This document shows, piece by piece, positions 50,094 through 62,224 of a stretch of 64,000 nucleotides of DNA. The translations under genes were made by a program, and so were the position numbers. The stretch lies in the NCBI RefSeq assembly GCF_011386835.1, contig NC_088800.1, positions 87,039,481 to 87,103,480 on the forward strand. The letters are read 5' to 3'. The notes under the pieces were generated by a model, which was not told where the DNA came from, did not search any database, and worked only from the letters and a program-made list of their open reading frames with translations. The DNA is from Chrysemys picta bellii. Taxonomy: Eukaryota > Chordata > Testudines > Emydidae. Numbering within the stretch: position 1 is the first letter of the stretch; each line of letters begins with the position of its first letter.

Positions 50094-50355
50094 GGCCTCG
50101 TCTACCTGTAAAAGTGCGGTCGACACAGCGGTGGCACTCGGGCTGTGCAAAATCCCCCCGAGCACCACAGCCAGGCTGACTTAACCCCCGGTCCAGACAC
50201 AACGAGGTCAACGGCCGAATGGTTCCGCCTGCCTCGGTACCGGCGCCGGGGAGCAATGGAGAACTCCCCGCCGTCACCGTGGGAACGTTGACACTCGGCG
50301 CGGCCGTGGCATAGCCAGGGCAGTGTGGCTGTGCCGCTGTAGCGTAGCCGTGGCC
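50094..50355. mobile_element. CpG-rich MITE with GGCCTCGTCTAC termini
   Basis: A 262-bp element. Its left end, GGCCTCGTCTAC, and the reverse complement of its right end, GGCCACGGCTAC, agree at 10 of 12 bases. The interior is unusually rich in CpG and has internal complementarity. No transposase. The flanking duplication is unclear. Confidence 0.6.
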
Positions 50356-51640
50356 TGACACCGTTATCCATGACAGCAGCGCAACAGGCTTTGCTGATGG
50401 AAAGTCAGAGACTCAGGCAGTATTAACAACGCCCTGCACCTGTCTGCCATGGGGCCTGGTCTTTCATGCACCAGACAACGCCGATTCCCAGGGTGTCTAA
50501 GGCCACTAGAGCGTGAGCTCCTGCTGGCTGTTGTCCAGCACTTGGGGGAGCCCCTTGGACCAAGGCATGGCCCGTCTCCAGCTATTTAGTCTGGTGCTCT
50601 CACAGCCTGTAGCGTCAGTCCCAGGGGCTGGGCATGCTTGGGGAAAGCGGAGGTGGGCTTGGGAGGAGGAGCTGCCTACCCTTCCCTCCCATCCTGAGCC
50701 ATGCTGCTAACCTGGCCAAGCTGCTCTGAGCAAGGCTTTTGCAGCCTGCCTCTCATGTGGCTTTTGCTAGGCACGTGGCGTTGCAGCCCAGCGAGTGCTG
50801 CCACTTGCCCGCGGTCAGGACTGGGGTGCCAGGGTCCTGGTCACTTTGCCAGGCTGCCTACACGCCAATGAACATTGCCATTTCCCACAGGTAGCAGCAC
50901 TGGGCTGCGTGGTCGTCTTTCAGCAGCCCCACAGCCAGGCTGCAACTGGAAAGGACCCGAACACACAAGGGTTCGGACAAGGTCCTTCACCCTTCCTGGC
51001 AGCAGAGCGCTGCTGTCCAGCTCGCTGGCTGCGGGGAGACGAGGAGGGCGGGCACGGGGAGGTGGAACCAGCACTGCTTTCCTTCAGCGTCTCGTCGGTG
51101 CTCCCGGCTTTGTGCTACTGGGGAGAGCCGGGCCAAGATGCAGGGCCAGGCGGCTGGGAACACGGGCCCGTGGGGGAGCGTCCCACAAGATGAAGGCTGT
51201 TGTTTCTAAGAAGGCACTTGCCCATCAGGCTCCTGCCACAGCTTTGTGCCGAAAGACTCACGGGGCAGTGTTTCCTGCCTAACAGTCGCTGCTCCACCCG
51301 GCTAGGTCACCCAGACTGGGGGTGATGTGCCAGAATGTAACCACCCGCGTCTCGGGCCGGTCTCAGGCAGATCCTCCCGTGAACTGGCAACGCCTCCAAG
51401 TGGGCAAGGGGCACCCACTACGTTCACAACAATCATTGGCCCGTGCTGCAGCCCAAACTCCTGCCCTGCAGCGGAGAGAACACACCCCTTTGCCAGCTGC
51501 AGTCACACAGCCCAATGGCCATAGTCTAACTCCAGCATCACCACCTCCCCCGCTGCAGACGTGACACTGGGATTTGCGAGGGGACGAGAAGAGGCAGTCG
51601 CTGCAGGTATTGAAAGTCAGCCTCATGTTCGTTAAACTGG
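50356..51640 (-). other. HS3ST2 intron, no gene seen
   Basis: GC-rich, with overlapping chance frames only. Confidence 0.5.
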
Positions 51641-51930
51641 CTTTGTTTCAATTCTATGGGCTGCAGAGCTCAGTCCCCAGAAAGAGTTAATTCCCCAGCA
51701 GCACCTTTCTGAGACCCTGAATTATTAATTTCTTTATAATTTGCCTTCAGGCACCCTGTGGCCTGTACAACACTCCCACATTAAAGAAACATACACTCCC
51801 TCGCTGGCTGCAGTGCTTTGATATCAAACATCCCTCCCAGGGATCAACTTGTACAAAAATCCATCGGCTGATGGAGATATTGCTGATAAGCAGGTGCCTG
51901 TAACGACACATTACATCACGTCAGGCTAAC
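51641..51930. promoter_or_regulatory. AT-rich candidate intronic enhancer
   Basis: Composition drops to AT-rich ('gaattattaatttctttata' near 51718). Short motif-dense stretches follow, such as 'gatatcaaacatccctccca' and 'cattacatcacgtca' with a CRE-like half site near 51918. No repeat is recognised. Function is inferred. Confidence 0.3.
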
Positions 51931-53529
51931 TACGCAGAGCAGAACGAAGGTGGGGGGAGGCTCTTGAGTAAATATTTGCTCGTGCCGCTCGTTGTGTACA
52001 GAGGATTCACAGGCTGAAGTTGACTCTTCTCAGAGGCAATAGACTGAAGTGTGTGTAATCCTGGAGTTTAGCCACAGGCAGGCATAAAAATGAACTGTTT
52101 AGTTTAGCAAAACACCGAAGGTGAGCTCCCATGGTGGTGACCTGCCCCCTCCAGCTGCTGGCACAGCTCTGTTGCTGGTGTCTAAGAGATCTTCCAGGCA
52201 AGTGGAGCTGGGGAACATGGAGACAGCCAGGGCTAGTACTGAAGTGACAAATTTCTTCCCAATACAAGATGAGGAACGTGCTGACATCCCCTTGAGACCT
52301 GCACCATGGGGTGCTGGGCCTCTGAAAGCCAAGGCTGGGAGGCAGCAGGACTGAGATGGAGCTTGCAAAACCTGCATGGAAAAGAGAGAATCTACAAAAG
52401 ACAAAATACGAACTCTGGAGGGTTTTAAACATCTGAGATGACAACAAACACACACCTTCTGAAATGCCCCTGCGCCTCACTGCACCTGGACTGCTATTAA
52501 TGCTGCTCAGGGTTGTACCCACGCGCACAGCGGGAGAAAAGACAGACACCACTGGAGTGAACTGTAGATCATTCCCTACTGCACGTGTGACAACAGTGCC
52601 CCTTGCCCAGACTACTCCATAGGCGAGAGCCGGCCCGTTCCCACGCTCCACGCAGCAGCTTGCACTGGCAGAAAGCAATAGTGATGGACGGCCTGAAGAG
52701 AGAAAGATCCCAGTGTGCAAGCCAGCGGTAACTGCAAACAGCCGCCCTCCCGCTCATCCCCCTTAGCTCTCCAGTGCACTCTGCCTTCTCTGCGTCAGTT
52801 TTCAAGGCCACCGTTCCATGCAGGGACCTGGGCTTTCCACTAACCTTTCAGGACAGGGGTTAGGGTTAGGGCCATGCTGGGTTCATCAGCACTGCTTCCC
52901 AGCCGGCGTGGTTCCCTGTGACACTCGCCGACAGTAGCTAAGGCCGGGTCACAGCAGTCAGGCCATGCCCATGTTTTCAGTCATTCAGAACCTACTGGGA
53001 CTCTTGCTTTCAAGCTGACATTTCCCATACTCAGACTCTGCCCAAAGGAGAATTGTTTGGTTTTTTAAATGAAAGTTTGAGCAGCACTGGGCCAGGCAGC
53101 TGGACGTCTCAGCTGTGGGGGGGGTGGTTGGGGGGGCTTTCCCCAGCAGAACCCTTCGATACAGGAACTGATAAATAAATAGCAAGCGGTCATGCAGTTA
53201 GAGACTAATTGTGATGTGTTCACCCATGCAACCTTACCAGACTCCTGGGCGCGCGGACCTGTGCTGTCTTAGTGCGCTCCCAATGGGGGTGGGGTGGCTT
53301 TACAGTGGAATAAAGTGATCCAGTTTTCATCCACCTGTAGGCTGGAGGCTTTGGGGGCTGTGATTGTGGTTTGGCCTATGGTGGACATAAGGCCCATCTG
53401 TGGAGCTGAGGCCCAGATCCGGGTTAGGCTGTGCAGGGAAGTTCTGATCCAGGGCTTTGCCGTGGCTCTGACTTTAGATCAAGACTCTCAGGCCTCCGTG
53501 CTGAGAGAGGTTGGAGTTGTTCCCAAAGG
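51931..53529 (-). other. HS3ST2 intron, no gene seen
   Basis: No exon supported. The 237-codon frame at 52007-52720 minus has no recognisable domain. It includes a short TTAGGG-like run (listed separately). Confidence 0.5.
52856..52871 (+). repeat. short telomere-like TTAGGG stretch
   Basis: GGGGTTAGGGTTAGGG, about two and a half units. Too short to show a telomeric origin. Confidence 0.8.
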
Positions 53530-53700
53530 CTGAACTCCCTTTAATAAATGTTTATGTTCAAAGAATTTACGAGCGCGCTCACAGACAGATAATTAGGGAC
53601 ATTTCGATGCATGCCAGCGGTGTGAACACAGTAATTAACTTTGTTGCCGATTCATTTTTAATCATTTCAATGCTCTGGAGATGTCTAAGTGTCCTTTGAG
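53530..53700. promoter_or_regulatory. AT-rich candidate intronic enhancer
   Basis: Two TAATTA homeodomain cores (53590-53595, 53632-53637) and a SOX-like CTTTGTTG (53639-53646) lie within 60 bp, followed by 'catttttaatcatttcaatg'. It is surrounded by GC-rich intron. Function is inferred. Confidence 0.35.
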
Positions 53701-54945
53701 CCAATAACTTCTCTTCCGCGGGGCCCACGTCCTTCATGCAGTGCACACGCCTAATTCCGCTCTTTCTAAACAGCTGGTCACCGCGAAATTAAACCGAACC
53801 TGGCAAAACAACCCAGCAGCAGCGAGGGGAACCTGGCAGGCAGAACCAGCCTGGAAACGGGGGGTCTGCAGGCAGCTGTGCTTACGTTCCATCACCCTGC
53901 ACAAGCCGTACTGACAGCGCTCCAAGGACAGGCATTGCTAACACAGGCCTGCAAACAAACTGCTAATCTGCCTAGGTCTAGCGGCCACCGCAGCAGCCAT
54001 GGGGTGATGGTGGATGTAGGGCTGCAAACCCAGCAGCGCTCACAGGAGGGTTAGGCCCTGAGTTGGCCACAGGGGTGCGCAGGGAGGGGCACGTTGAAAG
54101 ACCTGATTCACATCAGAGTCGAGTCAAGAAGAAAGAGACGAGTACCAAGAATAGAGGAACCCTCTACCTGCCACATGCTAGGGACGTCCCACATCAAAGA
54201 CGCCCTGGAAAACGTGGACAAGTCAGGCTTCATCTGAAGGCCAAGCAGGGCAGCAGAAGGGGGCAGCCAGGGCTGGGACACCTTCCCTTGGCTCGGCATC
54301 ATCCTCTTATTCAGTTTCATTCTCTGTTGCTGTCGGCACCCTTCCCTGTGGGAGGTTCTCTCAAGCCTTCATCTCCAGCCTTCTCAGAGACAGCTCCAGG
54401 AAGCCAGGCTGGGGCGAGGAGCCTGGCTGGGGCAGGCCGTGCTTGGGGGAGCACCAGGTTACACAAGGACCTACGGTTTTGTAGCTGATGCATGGGCAGT
54501 CATGTGGCTGAGAAGCCCCTTGGAAAGGGCAGCGTTTGTCTTCTGGGGCTCCCACAGGAACGTTTCCTTGCCTGCCAATCCAACTCCCCCAGAATTGCTC
54601 TGTTTTCGCCAGCAGGGGGAGGTTTTGGTCTCCCAAAGTCACTAATGAACTTGCTGTCCAGCTGTTGTGCTCATCCATACACTGCTCCCCGGGGAGCTCC
54701 TGGCCCTGCGGCCTTCAGAGCACTGCCGCTGCTCAGTGCCACAGCGGGACGAGCTGCCTTCCCCGTGGTGTGCCAGCACTGAGTCGGCGGCCCCTCCTGC
54801 TGGGAGCCTCTGCAAAGATACAGCTGGGACTTGCTGACAGCTGCCCTGTTCCATCAATCCCACCAAGCCCCCAAGCATCTCAGCTCCGGCAGCTCCCACA
54901 TCCTGCTCACTGCTAATACAGCCTGACTTGATAGTCTCCCCCCCC
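53701..54945 (-). other. HS3ST2 intron, no gene seen
   Basis: No exon or named repeat. Overlapping short frames only. Confidence 0.5.
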
Positions 54946-54947
54946 CC

Positions 54948-55787
54948 CCGGGGGAGTTCTGCGCCACTGCGCACACGCAGAATTCATGTCTTCCACAGAA
55001 AAGACGCTCTGCCAGACAGGCGATGCAGTTACGCCTTTGGTCCACCAGGGGCTGCTGTGGTGCCAGGGCAAAGGGCAGCGGCTCAGCCAGCCATAGCCAG
55101 GAGCAGCCAATAGGGAGGAAGCGACTGAGATTTTCACGGGGGGGGGGGGGGGAAATAGACGGGGGGGCACACGGGGCTGCCGCGGGGGCGGGGGTCACAG
55201 ATGGGCTCAGAAGGGCTAATGGGGAGGACAGACCTGGGCAGGGGCTGAATGGGAGTGGGGGTGCAGGGCCACACGGGGACCGGCAGATGTGCCTGACTGA
55301 ATGGGTGAGGCTAGGGGTCAACCAGGGTCAGCATGGGGAGCCCCCCCCCCACAATACCTCCCCCCCACACACAAAAAACAACCAAACAACTGTTCCATAC
55401 CTGTCCCACCCACACCCAACAACCCTCCAGGTTCACTCCCCGGCTCCTTCCTAGCAATTCCCCGCTCCATCAGCTCCTCCGTTACCCCCGGCCTCCCCAA
55501 GCCTTTGCACTGCTTCTGAGGAGCGCAGGAAATAGGTTTCTGTAGTGCAATTTAAATGAATTATTACTCAGAGTTCTGTATTAATATACCTAGGAAGGAA
55601 TCTATTTGTCAAAAAAACATTTCCTGAATCTTTTTTGTTGTCTGTTGAAATAAATTACTAAGATAATTGAAACTGGTGTGATCAGATTCTGTTATTTTGA
55701 CAAATAAACTATGCAAAATTTTAAAATATTGTACGCAGAATTTGTAAGTTTTCGGCATAGACTTTTTAGGCACAGAATTCCCCCCAG
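54948..55787. mobile_element. 840-bp non-autonomous DNA transposon
   Basis: Terminal inverted repeats: the left end, CCGGGGGAGTTCTGCGCC (54948-54965), matches the reverse complement of the right end, CTGGGGGGAATTCTGTGCC (55769-55787), with three substitutions and one length difference. The subterminal motif ACGCAGAATT also occurs at both ends (54976 and 55734). The left two-thirds are GC-rich, the right third strongly AT-rich. It contains G15 (55138-55152) and no transposase. The superfamily is unknown to me. Confidence 0.7.
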
Positions 55788-57690
55788 AGTAAGATTCCCC
55801 TTGTAGGGACTCAGGCTTTTCTCATGCCACAGCCTCCTGGACCCAGCATGTTGTACGGCCACACGCCCCCCCAATGCACTACTTCTGGTCAGCCACTGCC
55901 CCCGCCTCGCCTTCCCTAGCCTGATCTGCTGGGCCCTGGCCTCTCCTCACTGAGCCTGCGCTACCCACCCTGACCCCAGCTCCGGCCTCAGCCGGGCACT
56001 GGCCCCAGATTTCTCTCTATTAAGTCACACGTTTAAATCCAGAGGGCGACTCCAAGTAGCACGTGGGATCGGAGGCAGGGTACTGAGGGTGAGTGATGAA
56101 CGGAGGGGCCCCATCTACGGAGCTCTCCCTGTTGTACTTTCCCCCGCCCCTCCCCAACCTAGCTGCCTTCACTGCATTGAGCCTTATGGAGACTAGGACC
56201 TCCTTGGGACCCAGCCTTGCCATGCACGGTGCAGGGCACCACGCACACATCTGCCTCTGCATCAATTAGAATGCAGGGGGCACGGTTGGAGCAGGGACAC
56301 CCAGGCAGGTACTTCACCCCCGTAGGGAAAGGAAACCCGGTGATGCCCGAGCCCAGTGGCGCTGTCAGAGAGCCGGAATCCCCCCCCTTGAGCGGCCCAG
56401 CCAGTGTGCCCACATTGCTGCTTCGGAGTCAGCTCCGCCAGGCATCTCCCCCGTCCCTCGTTGCTCTGGGTTTGCGCAGAGACCAGGGAAGCTCTAGGGA
56501 GGGTAAATCGGTGCTGGGCTGTTGCCAAGAAGCAGCTGCTAGGCTGCGGCCTTGTGCTCCTGACCAGCGCCACTGCCGGTGCGGATGGAGGGCAGCAAGC
56601 AGCCCTTGCCAGGCCCCCCAGGCTAAGCCGTCCCAGGGCTCCCAGGCAGGTGCGCCAGGGTGAGCTAAGCTCTGCTGGAAACGTTCACCAGACACACGGA
56701 CAACAGGGGAGTAGCTACACCAGAGCTGGCTGCTGCAGTGGGCAGGACGGGATGCAACCTCCTGGGGGGAGGAAAGCACTGGGTCAGTTCGTTGTTAGGG
56801 TGGCAGGGATGGGGAGCAAACCGGGGCAGTTGGGGGGAGGAGGCCAGAGGGCTACAGCATGGCAGAGAAGAGCAGAAACCTGTGGAATTGGGAAGCACCA
56901 ACACCAAGCCTCAAGTTGCCAGCGTGCTCCTGGCACCTGCCTGCTGAGGTGGCCGGAGACGGCTGCTGCAGAGCAGGCTGGGGGGATGGAGCAGTGCCCG
57001 GCTTCCTGCCCTCGTTTCGTAGGGCAGCTGAGCGGCCACCGGTGTGTTCCCTGCTGCCTTGCCAGCCAAGCAAGGGGCCAGCGCATGGCTGCCTCAGGAG
57101 CCGCGCCGTCCCCCCTGCCCCCCAGGTGGATAGACTGTGCTCCCCAGCACAGCCGGTCGCCCCCAGTGAGAGGCTCAGCGCTGGCCTCCTGGCTCCAGGC
57201 AGCGTCCCCAGCTGGCAGCAATCGGGACCCCTGCCCCGTAGCTGCGCTGGGTGAGTAGGGGGCGTCTCTAGGGCTGGCTGGCACAGTGACCGCCCCACTG
57301 CACTGGGTCTATTTTCTCTTAACAGCGTTTCCCAGCGGTGGGCCCAAGCCCTGGCATAAGGAAACATCCTATCCCTGTGTGGCTTCCCCCATCTTCATGG
57401 CTTCCCAGCAAGGAAGAAAACAATTCCCAGCAGACAGTCGATGCTCATGGAAGAAAGAGCAGTTCTGGACGATACACACGGCGCTGTGTAAAAGGGCCAC
57501 AGCCCGGAGCTGGTGTCTGGGGCAGAGGGAGACACTTCAAAGCCAGCCCAGACGGGCAGACAGACTCTGACCTGAGTAACGGTTTCAAAGAGAGCTGCTG
57601 GGTGCGGCTGGTCATGGGGCATTCACTCCCTGCACTACACGGAGGGCCGGCCCTGGCAGATTCCCTTCATTAACCAAACAGCCCAATGAC
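55788..57690 (-). other. HS3ST2 intron, no gene seen
   Basis: GC-rich with frames up to 284 codons (56404-57258 plus) open on both strands at once. No domain is recognisable; judged chance frames. Confidence 0.55.
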
Positions 57691-58030
57691 AATAACGAGG
57701 GGCGTTCCCATCCCCAGAAGGCTCTGCTCGGCTGGGATGCCACGTGCTCCTAATTAGGCTACTGTCAGATTTGAAGCACTAAAACCAGGAATCAATTCAA
57801 GTTCACAAGGTCGGTGTTGGAATGAATGTCACGGAGCTCCAGCCGTCAGAGCTGCAGCCAAAGGACGGGCAGCTCCCCAGGGGATCCGGGGGCCTGTGCA
57901 TGGCTACGGGACCCCTACGGCCAGGCTGCCCTGGGCTTAGCGTGCTGCTGCTGTGTCTGCTCCCAGCAACTCAGACCCTGCAGCTAAGACAGGGCGAGCA
58001 CTGGAGTGAGACTTAACCCCTGGAGTATGA
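57691..58030 (-). other. HS3ST2 intron with small AT-rich patch
   Basis: A patch at 57740-57815 ('ctcctaattaggctactgtc') stands out from the GC-rich flanks. No gene is seen. Confidence 0.4.
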
Positions 58031-58050
58031 CAGACAGACAGACAGACAGA
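58031..58050 (+). repeat. (CAGA)5 microsatellite
   Basis: Five tandem CAGA units, read directly. Confidence 0.95.
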
Positions 58051-59364
58051 CGTCGATTTTAGCTTCTGGAAGGCCCGGCCCCACCTGCAGGTGTGAGAAA
58101 AGGGGCCCCCAGCCTCAGGAATTGGAGTGTGCCGTCGACACGTCTCTCTGCCCCCTTTTGATCTGCCGAGAGCCCAGTAAAATCTCCAGCAATTTGTCCC
58201 CTTTCTGCTCCGCAGGCTCTGTACAATCCCCCTCTCCTAAACCCTGGTCTACAGCCTGTGACCTGCCCCTCACCCAAAGAGCCGTTCCCACCTTTGCTGC
58301 TGCGTGGCACCAAACCGGGGCTGGAGGAGTCCGGCCGAGGCGTTCCCCTGCGTGAATATGCTATAAACAAAACCACCAAAGTGCTTCCCGGGCCTGCGCC
58401 ACCGCCGCTCTCTCCAACGCTTCGCTTCCAGCCAGACTTGTCAATAGGAGCAGCACCAACGCAGGCGCCCAGCGGGGGCGGAAAAGCTTTTTACTCGTCA
58501 CACACTCATCAGACAAAGGGTCAGGGACACTTTATAAACAGACGTCCCTTCTCCAGTTCACAGAGGTCATCCACCAGGGAGCAGGAACAACGCCACAGGA
58601 TTGACGTGACCAATCACACGGCGCAAACAGTAGCAGATACTCCCTGTCACGGAGGCTGCAAACAGTCCATTGGCTCAAAGTGGCTCACGCAAAATATTTA
58701 CGGAAGAGCAAACGAAAGAGTAAAACTGAGGACCAGCCTGTGGGTAGTTTGGGACCAGGGTGAAATGAGCGGAACAAACGTTTCACTACAGATCTGACCG
58801 GCTCTTTCCCTCAGACACCAGACCACAACAGTCCCAGCCACCCATGGCCCATCATACAAAACCATGGAAATCGAGAAGAGAAGAAAAGACTCATGAAATC
58901 TCCTTCCTTCCCAGCTCCTGCTCCATCCTGCCAGCGCAGACTGGTCTCTACAGCACATGCTCCTCAGGAATAAGAGACCGGGCATGATGGGAATCCCTTG
59001 AGTGCTGTGCAAGGCCCACGGGCGCTTTGCCCAGCCAGAACCCCATGGCACGCAGTAGGGCTCAGCGACAGAACTCCTGGGATGCGGGGACGTGGCCGGC
59101 AACAAGGAGGGTCTCCGCTTCCCAGTGGTTTGGGTGCTGGGGGTAGGAGAGCAGCAGCCGTTGGCCTCGTCATTATTGAGCGAACATCTGGGAGATTCCC
59201 TTTGTTCTCAGCCCCATCAGGAGCCGACAGATCTGGGCACCAAACCCCCAGGGTTGTCTGCGCCGTTACAGGAAATGAGGGAAGATGAGGCAGTGTGTTG
59301 GGGGGCAGCCTGGAGCTCCTCCCCCCACCCCATCTCGAAGGACCAACTCACCCTCCTCCATTTC
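58051..59364 (-). other. HS3ST2 intron, no gene seen
   Basis: No exon or named repeat recognised. Confidence 0.5.
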
Positions 59365-59490
59365 TGAGCAATTTTTTGTAGGTGAAACAAACATGGACAA
59401 TAATAATATTCATTAAAAACCACTTAATAAGCTACAGCTGCTGTAATTATTCCCTAATTAAAAGCTCATTTAAGAGATAAGTTATCCACT
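59365..59490. promoter_or_regulatory. AT-rich candidate enhancer: E-box between homeodomain sites
   Basis: CAGCTG (59435-59440) is followed by TAATTA at 59444-59449 and 59455-59460, with further ATTA/TAAT cores to the left. Dense bHLH and homeodomain sites in an AT-rich island are typical of developmental enhancers. HS3ST2 is known to be mainly neuronal, so a neural enhancer is plausible but unproven. Confidence 0.4.
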
Positions 59491-60429
59491 CACCGTAATG
59501 TTCCAGCACATACACATGTGCGTGGTGGTGGTGGGGAGGGAGATGCATGGAGGAAAGTCCCCAGACATGCCTGTCACCAAGAACACAGAGCTTTTGGTGT
59601 TAAACGAGCCTTGCCCAGACAGCAATGGGAGGGGAGCGCAGGGCAGCTCCAGCTCCTATCTCCCTAACGTGGCCGGCACAACAGCATCCCCTGCCCAGTG
59701 CGTACAGGAACATCCTGCAGTTTGCGGAGGTCTGTCCACGTCGTCACTGGCACAGTGGAAGCAGAGCATCTGCACCCGCCCTGGGTAATGGTCTCCTGGA
59801 TGCGTTCCTGGGGTGGAAAGAGAGAGACCAGGGCTGGGGCAACAGGGGGTGCAGGTGGTGGTGGTGGGGGGAGGATGGGTATTCGCCCATCAGCCAGTCC
59901 AAGCAGGAGTCCTTGTTAGGAAGAGGCTGCTGGACCAGAGGCACCGTGGACACAGGGCTTGAGGGACCACGGGTCTAGTCTGGTGCAGCAAATCCTGAAG
60001 TCAGACATGGGGCCCTCTGAATTCAGGCATATGTGGCTGACTAAAGTCTCTAGACGGAATCTGCTGTCAGGAACAGGACGCCGATGTTACACAGCTCTGG
60101 GTAGTGCCAACTGGTTATAGCTCAAAATGTGACCATGTAACAATGGCATCTTCTGACTCAACAGGCCATCTCCCTGCATGGATTCAGAGCCACATCCGCT
60201 GGCACAAGCAGAAAGCCAAGCACTTCGCCCGGCAGAGCCAACGCCGTCACCCGAATTCCACTCCGACTCGCACAGAACATGGCATCACGTCCGAATTGTG
60301 CAGTGCTTGTTACTGGTAATGCTGAAGCCAGGCTGAGCATGCAGCCCGGCCTGCTAGGAAACCCATCTCCTGACACGCACATCAGCTGGAGCATCTGGCA
60401 TGTTCAGGAGTCACAGAGAGGCAGACTTG
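59491..60429 (-). other. HS3ST2 intron, no gene seen
   Basis: No exon or named repeat recognised. Confidence 0.5.
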
Positions 60430-60740
60430 GAACCCCATAATTTGAGTCACTGCTCCAAGTATAACAGCACATTAAATGGCCCTATCTCCCGTGTGTTCTG
60501 GGAAGTACTGACGGTGACTGGCACGCTACTCTGGCAGCAGGGAAATAGATATTTTGACCAGGATTGGTAATGAATCAATATTCCACAGTCATTGGCTATT
60601 TGGTTTCTGCTGTCTTAACACAGATCTCTCAGAAATACCGCTCTGGTATTGTATTTCTGGCTAATGAGGTGGATTAAAGAGGCTGATGGGAATTGGGAAG
60701 GGCATGGGTGCATTGGATACGGAGTCATTAAATAGACCGC
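60430..60740. promoter_or_regulatory. AT-rich candidate intronic enhancer
   Basis: Contains 'ggtaatgaatcaatattcca' (60566-60585), with TAAT/ATCAATA-type homeodomain cofactor sites and a CCAAT-like inverted ATTGG nearby. No repeat is recognised. Function is inferred. Confidence 0.3.
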
Positions 60741-61249
60741 TCTGGTGCAGCACTCGCTGTGCATGTTAATACCGCGTGGAGATTTGGGGCCGTGGAGAAG
60801 GGCGAGGGAGAGATCTGAAAAAGACACCGAGAAAAGGCTGTCGGTTGGGAAGCAGGCAGCAGCGTGGAACGAGCTGGTTTGGATAAGCAAGATTTCCGGT
60901 GCCCTCTGGGAGGGAAAGATCAGGAGTCTCATCCACCACACAAGATTTTGATACCTCCAGCTCAGACTGCACTCGCGGGAGGCCGAAGGTGAATGGAAGT
61001 GAACAAACAACTGACCCTCCAGGAGTCTCCTGGAAGGCCCGGTCTCTGGCTCTTCTTTTCATTAGAGCCCATCTGCTCCTCCCTCTCAAAGCCCAGTCTG
61101 GGTCATTTACATGAGAGGGCCTGAACCCAAGACAGATGCTTAGGCAGTACTGTGGCGCGTGTCAGAGAAATGCCTCCTCGAGGACGACAAACCTGTTACG
61201 TAATCTATAAAATACGTAAGGTGGGGATGCGAATCTGACATAATTTACT
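60741..61249 (-). other. HS3ST2 intron, no gene seen
   Basis: No exon or named repeat recognised. Confidence 0.5.
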
Positions 61250-61560
61250 TTGCTACGAACAGTGTTGTGCTAAATGGAGAATAGCCCCAGGGAAAACAGT
61301 TAACCCTGCTCATAATGAAAGAGTAAGGGAGTCAATTCAATTGAAAGGCAACCAAAGAACAGATAGAAGCAAATACATTTTCAAACATGGCACAGTTAGT
61401 CTGCGGAACTCATCGCCCCGAGCTATCAAGAGGCCAAGATCTTAGCAGGATTCAAAGAAATGGATTGGAGTTTTCTATGGACAGCAAGAACAGCCACAAT
61501 TACACTACATCAGACTAAAAAAGATAAGGGATTTAAACCTTCATTTTTCAGGGCACAAAC
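61250..61560 (+). mobile_element. CR1 LINE 3' fragment (third subfamily)
   Basis: An ORF2 tail and 3'UTR fragment: 'catggcacagttagtctgcg' and 'gaactcatcgccccgagcta' correspond to the Leu-Trp-Asn-Ser/His-Leu-Pro region. Next come 'gaggccaagatcttagcagg', 'ttcaaagaaatggattggag' and 'tttctatggacagcaagaac'. The subfamily differs from the other copies. It is diverged, with no terminal tail seen. Confidence 0.75.
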
Positions 61561-62224
61561 CAACCACTCAGTGCCCAGGGTCATGGGAAATTTCCCCTGT
61601 GGACACAAGGTTCCTGCAGCTGGTGCTGGTCATGGAGGCAGATCTAGGGGTCCCTCTGTTCTGTTACAACGACTTGGCCAAAAGGAGGCAACTTCTGGCC
61701 AAGACCTGAAGAGTCCAGCTTCTACCGGCTCAGCCAGCAGGGACGACTTCCAGGGCCAGGCAGGGGCGGACCCCAGCCACGGCCTGCTCGGCGCAGCACC
61801 AAATGATGGAGACTCCCAGCTGAGACCCAGTCAGTGCAGCGCATGCAGCGGGAGCAAGGCCGGGCTACTGACCAAGCCCCGGAGGAGCCAGCCGGGGTCT
61901 CAACTGCGCTTAGAGGCATGAGACACACTGGATGGCTGAGCCGGATGGGAACCCTGCTGGCTGGTGAAGCCTGCTTTAGCCCCAGCCCCCTATTGACAGT
62001 CACGATGTGCGTGGTCCCCACAGTCTAGACTGTAGCAGAGACTTCCCAAGGACACCCCGCCCCCCATGGCACCCTAGCAGAGGTGCTCCAAGTCACACTC
62101 CCGAGGCTGCGTGAAGAGGGGCTTTATTTCCCAGGGACGAGGCGGCGGGCTGGCAGCTGGGGTATCCCAAGAGTCTGGGAGGAGCGGCCTCCTCCACCCC
62201 CAGCCCGTGTGCTGGATCAGCACA
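61561..62224 (-). other. HS3ST2 intron, no gene seen
   Basis: No exon or named repeat recognised. Confidence 0.5.

Noticed and set aside
52856..52871. interstitial telomere or chromosome fusion point
   Set aside because: Only two and a half TTAGGG units, which is within chance expectation for a repeat-rich region.
56404..57258. 284-codon open frame on the plus strand
   Set aside because: Opposite-strand frames of 166-171 codons overlap it. The composition is low-complexity Gly/Ala/Arg/Gln with no recognisable family.
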